Origin: an uncultured Flavihumibacter sp.
Lineage (GTDB): Bacteria > Bacteroidota > Bacteroidia > Chitinophagales > Chitinophagaceae
Assembly: GCA_946482545.1 (NCBI GenBank)
Contig: CAMLRX010000104.1
Location: 1-18,528 of the forward strand
Direction: 5' to 3'
DNA: 18,528 bases
Under the pieces are notes generated by a model, which was not told the origin of the DNA, ran no database searches, and was given only the letters and a program-made list of their open reading frames with translations. Positions within the stretch are counted from its first letter, which is position 1; every line of letters begins with the position of its first letter. Shown here in pieces: positions 15,024 to 18,528 of the stretch. Both the position numbers and the translations under genes were made by a program.

Positions 15024-18000
15024 ATGAAAACCAAACTTTTACACACCCTGATTAGGGCGGGGCTTACAGCCTTGGTCCTGATCGTCCTGAACCTGGAAGG
15101 GGCGCGAGCCCAGAGCGAAACGAATGACATGATCACTTACGACACGGTATGTGTCAACAATGGTGTTACATGGACATTGCGTATCACGAGGCCCAGGCAC
15201 ATGTTCACGGCCAATCATCCCGACACTGCTTCCCGACCTGTGCTGATTTCTATGCCGGGCGCCGGCGAAGTATCCACGAATCCCGCAAATCTCACCAAAT
15301 TCGGACCACATTACTGGCTGGCCCGGGGCTGGGACGGTAGCGTAAAACTCGGAAACGGTACGCATTACCCCATCCTCATCACCATTCTTACCAGTGCAAC
15401 CAATGTAAGGCCTGGTCCATTACTTACACTTTTCGAACACCTCCTCAAAACATACCGGATCAAAAGAAATTCCGTGCACGTTGCTGGCCTTAGCATGGGT
15501 GGCTTCACCTGGGGGCGCTTCATCTGCTATGCTGCTTATGCGGGCGATGAAAGAGCGATGAGCATGGTGAAAAGTTATGTGGCCCTGCAAGGGGTTGCCA
15601 ACGATAACTTTACCGGATACAATATGGAAGGCTGGACAGCTTTCGGTCATTGGGCTAAAAAGTATGGCGGCCGCTTCTTCGGGTTGGAAGGAACTGGTGA
15701 TACCCGCCAGGTTTGGCGCGTGCGCGATGCTATGGAGTTGACCGTGCCCGGGTCTGCCTATTTTTCTTTCGAAACCATCGGCGGCGGCGCACACTGCTGC
15801 TGGAACGATATGTACAATCCCTCCGCTACCGACTGGCAATGTACAGGCACCATCACCAATCCGGTGATCGGCACCAATAAAAACTACGCCAATAGCATGG
15901 GGACCTATAAAAAAGGCTCCAATATTTTTCAGTGGATGCTGCGCCAGGGCGATACCACACTGGTAGGCAGCACTACCACCACGCCAGCTCCGGCCGGCCC
16001 TCCTGTAGTGACCGTTAGCGCTACGCAGAATCTGCAATTGCCGCTTTCCTTAACTACAATTTCAGGCACTGCCACTGCACAGGGGACCAAAAAAATTGCT
16101 TCCGTGAGCTGGGCACAAACCTCCGGGCCTGTATCCGCTTTGCTGACCTCACCACTCAGCCTCACCACTACTGTTAGTAACCTGCTTACATCCGGGACTT
16201 ATGTGTATACGCTCACCGCGAAAGATGATGCAGGATTGCAGGCTTCTGCGTCTGTTACCGTAAATGTGGCACCGCTTTTAGCCGTTGCACCTACCGTAAA
16301 TGCGGGCACAGATAAATACATCACGCTGCCTACTTCAGCGGTAACTATCGCTGCAACAGCATCCGGCAACAGCGGCGCTACGATAACCAAAACAGCCTGG
16401 ACACAAATAAGTGGTCCTGGTACGACCGTTATTGGAAATGCAGCGGCGTTGTCTACCACTGTTTCAGGCCTTACCGCAGGAACATATATTTTCAGAATAA
16501 CTGCTACAGATAGTAACGGAAAAACTGCTACGGATGATGTTTCGGTAGTGGTGAATGCCGCACCTGCAGCAGAAAAGCCCAATACCTCCACGCCGCGGAT
16601 CCTTGTAGGGCAGGGTGAATACCAGGTGCTCTTTATTGATAAGAACCAGCACCTCTGGGGGCTTGGGAACCTCTCTAATATCGGTACCGGTGGCAAAGGC
16701 AAGGCCGGTGTTCCCCAGCGCGTTCAGGTTTCTCCTTATGACCTGAAATTTAAAGATGCAGTGGGTGGATTACATGGCGCAGCCGCCATTGATGTGGATG
16801 GTTATGTTTGGGTGATGGGAGATAACGACCAGGGCCAGCACGGCCAGGGCGACCTTACGCATCCCTACCTGTTGCCCAGGAAAATTACCGTTGACAGCGC
16901 AGGCAATCCTTTCAATAACATCGCCAGCATGTGCGCGTATTTCGTGAAAACAACCACCGGTGGCCACAATGGATTTTTCGCGGTGAAAGAAGACGGCACG
17001 CTTTGGGTTTGGGGAAGAACACTCGGAGGAATGCGCGGAGATGGTGCCGATGATACGGATGCGCACATGAATACACTTCGCCCCGTGCAGGTGAAAATAC
17101 CCGGAAACCGCAAAGTAAAACAGATTGTAGCGGGTAATTTCGCCATTGCACTTTGTACTGACGGTACCGTTTGGACATGGGGAAAGGTTGCCGCCTCGAA
17201 CCTCGGTTATGCAGCAATAGGCATGGATTACGCTTCACCGCATCAACTGACCGGATTGTCTGATATTGCACAAATTGCCGGCTCCGGAACTTTTAACTAC
17301 GCATTGCGTAAAGATGGTGTATTGTATGGTTGGGGCGCACACTCCGCGCAGATGGGGGATTATTACCTGATCGGAAACGGATTGCCGAAAACTACGCCTG
17401 TGGTACTTACCAAAATTACCAGCAATCTTCCATCCCCGATCAGGAAAATTGTAACCAATACAGTAAGTACACACGTCATCCTTGAAGATGGCAGCATGTA
17501 TGGTTGGGGAAACAATGGCGAAGGAAACGTTGGTAACGGCTGGGAAAGAAAATGGGAGAAGTTCTCTCCTATGTACGCCTGGGATTACACTGTAGTGGAG
17601 GGAGAGATGGTTACCCTTCCCGTAAGGATAGCCCCCAACGTAAAGTTTGCTGATGTGTTCGGTTCTAACGTGTATACTTTCTATACCTACGCGCTGGATG
17701 TGGATGATAACCTGTATTGCTGGGGAAGGAACAAAGGCTCTGTGCTGGCTGTGCAAACAACCGCGCCAAATGGAACCATTGTTGCCCAGCGCCAGAGCGC
17801 ATGGGACCGCTGGTGGCCCACGCCCGTAAACCCCTTTAATCAAACAACTTCTTATATCTCCCCCTCAAAAGATTGTGTGGATGGAACAGCAACAGGATCA
17901 CCCTGCACTACTTATGCCATACCAGCCAATACTGCACCGAAAGCAAATGCAGGGGAGAAGCAATACATTACTACAAGTACTGCAAAACTTAATGGAACTG

Positions 18001-18528
18001 CCAGTACAGACAATGTATTCATCGCCTATTATGAATGGAGCCAGGTTTCTGGTCCAAACCAGGCCACCATCAACCTGCCGGCATCTCCAACACCCACCGT
18101 TTACGGACTGGTTACAGGTACTTATACCTTCAGGCTTAAAGTGACGGATAATGGTTGGTACTCCGATAGCGCTACTGTGCAGATCGTGGTAAATGGTTCC
18201 GGAAATGTAGCCCCTGTAGCAAAAGCAGGTGCTGATCAAACCATTACGCTGCCAACAAGTACGGTAACTTTGGATGGCGCCGCATCTTCCGACGAAGATG
18301 GTACGGTTTCAAAATACGCATGGACCAAACTAAGCGGTCCTTCCGCAGGAACGATCACTTCTCCTGCAACAGCAAAAACAACCGTTACTGCGTTAACAGC
18401 AGGAGAATACATTTTCGAACTCACTGTAACGGATGACAACGGGGAGACTTCTTCCGACCAGGTGAAGATCACCGTGAATCCCGCGCCCAATAAAGCGCCG
18501 GTTGCCAACGCAGGTGCTGCACAAACCA
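15024..18528 (+). CDS. Giant secreted protein: alpha/beta hydrolase - PKD x2 - seven-blade RCC1 propeller - PKD repeats (3' end outside window)
   Basis: ATG at 15024 opens a frame without a stop to the window edge (at least 1168 codons). A signal peptide (residues 1-29, ending GARAQ) is followed by an esterase/peptidase-like alpha/beta hydrolase (about 37-315). It has a nucleophile elbow GLSMGG (S157), a probable acid D226 in GTGDT, and H257 in GGGAHCCW, resembling the HxxW ending of secreted PHB-esterase/COG4099-type hydrolases. Two PKD/REJ-like domains follow (about 326-417 and 422-513), each with a Trp-x4-SGP motif. Next are seven strands of the RCC1 WG type, at about 543, 594, 659, 715, 766, 824 and 896, which implies a complete seven-blade propeller. 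At least two more PKD domains (from 969 and 1061) and the start of another (1156) end the visible part. I infer a surface or secreted enzyme with adhesion modules; substrate unknown. A T9SS sorting domain is expected beyond the edge. Confidence 0.9.
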   Translation, partial: MKTKLLHTLIRAGLTALVLIVLNLEGARAQSETNDMITYDTVCVNNGVTWTLRITRPRHMFTANHPDTASRPVLISMPGAGEVSTNPANLTKFGPHYWLARGWDGSVKLGNGTHYPILITILTSATNVRPGPLLTLFEHLLKTYRIKRNSVHVAGLSMGGFTWGRFICYAAYAGDERAMSMVKSYVALQGVANDNFTGYNMEGWTAFGHWAKKYGGRFFGLEGTGDTRQVWRVRDAMELTVPGSAYFSFETIGGGAHCCWNDMYNPSATDWQCTGTITNPVIGTNKNYANSMGTYKKGSNIFQWMLRQGDTTLVGSTTTTPAPAGPPVVTVSATQNLQLPLSLTTISGTATAQGTKKIASVSWAQTSGPVSALLTSPLSLTTTVSNLLTSGTYVYTLTAKDDAGLQASASVTVNVAPLLAVAPTVNAGTDKYITLPTSAVTIAATASGNSGATITKTAWTQISGPGTTVIGNAAALSTTVSGLTAGTYIFRITATDSNGKTATDDVSVVVNAAPAAEKPNTSTPRILVGQGEYQVLFIDKNQHLWGLGNLSNIGTGGKGKAGVPQRVQVSPYDLKFKDAVGGLHGAAAIDVDGYVWVMGDNDQGQHGQGDLTHPYLLPRKITVDSAGNPFNNIASMCAYFVKTTTGGHNGFFAVKEDGTLWVWGRTLGGMRGDGADDTDAHMNTLRPVQVKIPGNRKVKQIVAGNFAIALCTDGTVWTWGKVAASNLGYAAIGMDYASPHQLTGLSDIAQIAGSGTFNYALRKDGVLYGWGAHSAQMGDYYLIGNGLPKTTPVVLTKITSNLPSPIRKIVTNTVSTHVILEDGSMYGWGNNGEGNVGNGWERKWEKFSPMYAWDYTVVEGEMVTLPVRIAPNVKFADVFGSNVYTFYTYALDVDDNLYCWGRNKGSVLAVQTTAPNGTIVAQRQSAWDRWWPTPVNPFNQTTSYISPSKDCVDGTATGSPCTTYAIPANTAPKANAGEKQYITTSTAKLNGTASTDNVFIAYYEWSQVSGPNQATINLPASPTPTVYGLVTGTYTFRLKVTDNGWYSDSATVQIVVNGSGNVAPVAKAGADQTITLPTSTVTLDGAASSDEDGTVSKYAWTKLSGPSAGTITSPATAKTTVTALTAGEYIFELTVTDDNGETSSDQVKITVNPAPNKAPVANAGAAQT
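16287..18528 (+). repeat. Intragenic PKD-like repeats, related at the DNA level
   Basis: PKD-like units at about 16287-16562, 17928-18200, 18204-18485 and a fifth starting near 18489 share the N-terminal APxxNAG/AKAGADQ motif, the W-x4-SGP motif and a closing GxYxFxLxVTD strand. Short DNA blocks recur, for example ACGCTGCC followed by GGTAACT near 16324 and 18246. The unit near 15999-16275 is more diverged. This suggests expansion by duplication, with the RCC1 propeller lying between two groups of repeats. Confidence 0.7.

Noticed and set aside
15420..18508. Several long minus-strand open frames opposite the large secreted protein (for example 15420-16037, 16199-16702, 17235-17843, 18236-18508)
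   Set aside because: The plus frame from 15024 gives continuous, recognisable hydrolase, PKD and RCC1 domains; the antisense frames arise from its Thr/Ala/Gly-rich repeated codons and mirror the repeats.
1..18528. CRISPR array, tRNA/rRNA, insertion sequence or prophage signs
   Set aside because: I saw no regularly spaced direct repeats, no transposase or integrase motifs, and no tRNA-like cloverleaf; the only repeats are protein-domain repeats inside the large gene.

Overview
The window looks like a chromosomal exopolysaccharide/surface-polysaccharide locus of a Bacteroidota bacterium, probably a Chitinophagaceae-type member of the order Chitinophagales. The grounds are a C-terminal type IX secretion (T9SS) sorting domain in the first gene, PKD/RCC1 multidomain secreted proteins, the style of the Wzc/Wzy/TolC gene set, and weak or absent Shine-Dalgarno sequences. 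The taxonomy is inferred from protein style; no rRNA or marker gene is present.

Layout. (1) Positions 2-937 (+) are the 3' end of a secreted T9SS-sorted protein whose start lies left of the window. A perfect hairpin follows at 971-991. (2) Positions 1028-9274 (+) form a tight, probably single operon: a Wzz/Wzc-like co-polymerase with a degenerate kinase domain, an acyltransferase-3 membrane O-acyltransferase, a Wzx-type flippase (TTG start), a 44-residue single-span membrane protein, a Wzy/O-antigen-ligase-type polymerase (GTG start), a half-length TolC-family outer-membrane protein, and a GT-B glycosyltransferase. Genes abut or overlap by a base at most junctions. (3) Positions 9295-14545 (-) form a convergent second cluster. 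In transcription order it holds two membrane-anchored GT2 glycosyltransferases, a dolichyl-phosphate-mannose-synthase-like GT2, a SAM-dependent methyltransferase and a polytopic GT-C-like glycosyltransferase. (4) Positions 14546-15023 are an AT-rich divergent intergenic region. (5) From 15024 (+) to the right edge runs one very large open frame (at least 1168 codons, no stop). It has a signal peptide, an alpha/beta-hydrolase domain, two PKD-like domains, a seven-blade RCC1-like propeller, then at least two more PKD-like domains.

How they may work together. The + operon supplies chain-length control/export coupling, acyl decoration, flipping, polymerisation and outer-membrane passage for a Wzx/Wzy-type polysaccharide. 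The - cluster supplies sugar transferases, including a likely polyprenyl-phosphate-sugar synthase paired with a GT-C enzyme that could use its product outside the membrane. No initiating phosphoglycosyltransferase and no Wza-type export lipoprotein are visible in the window, so the pathway is either completed elsewhere or differs from the textbook Wzx/Wzy route. The most notable items are the giant hydrolase-PKD-RCC1 protein, the small membrane protein between wzx and wzy, the half-length TolC in a Wzy operon, and the degenerate Wzc ATPase.
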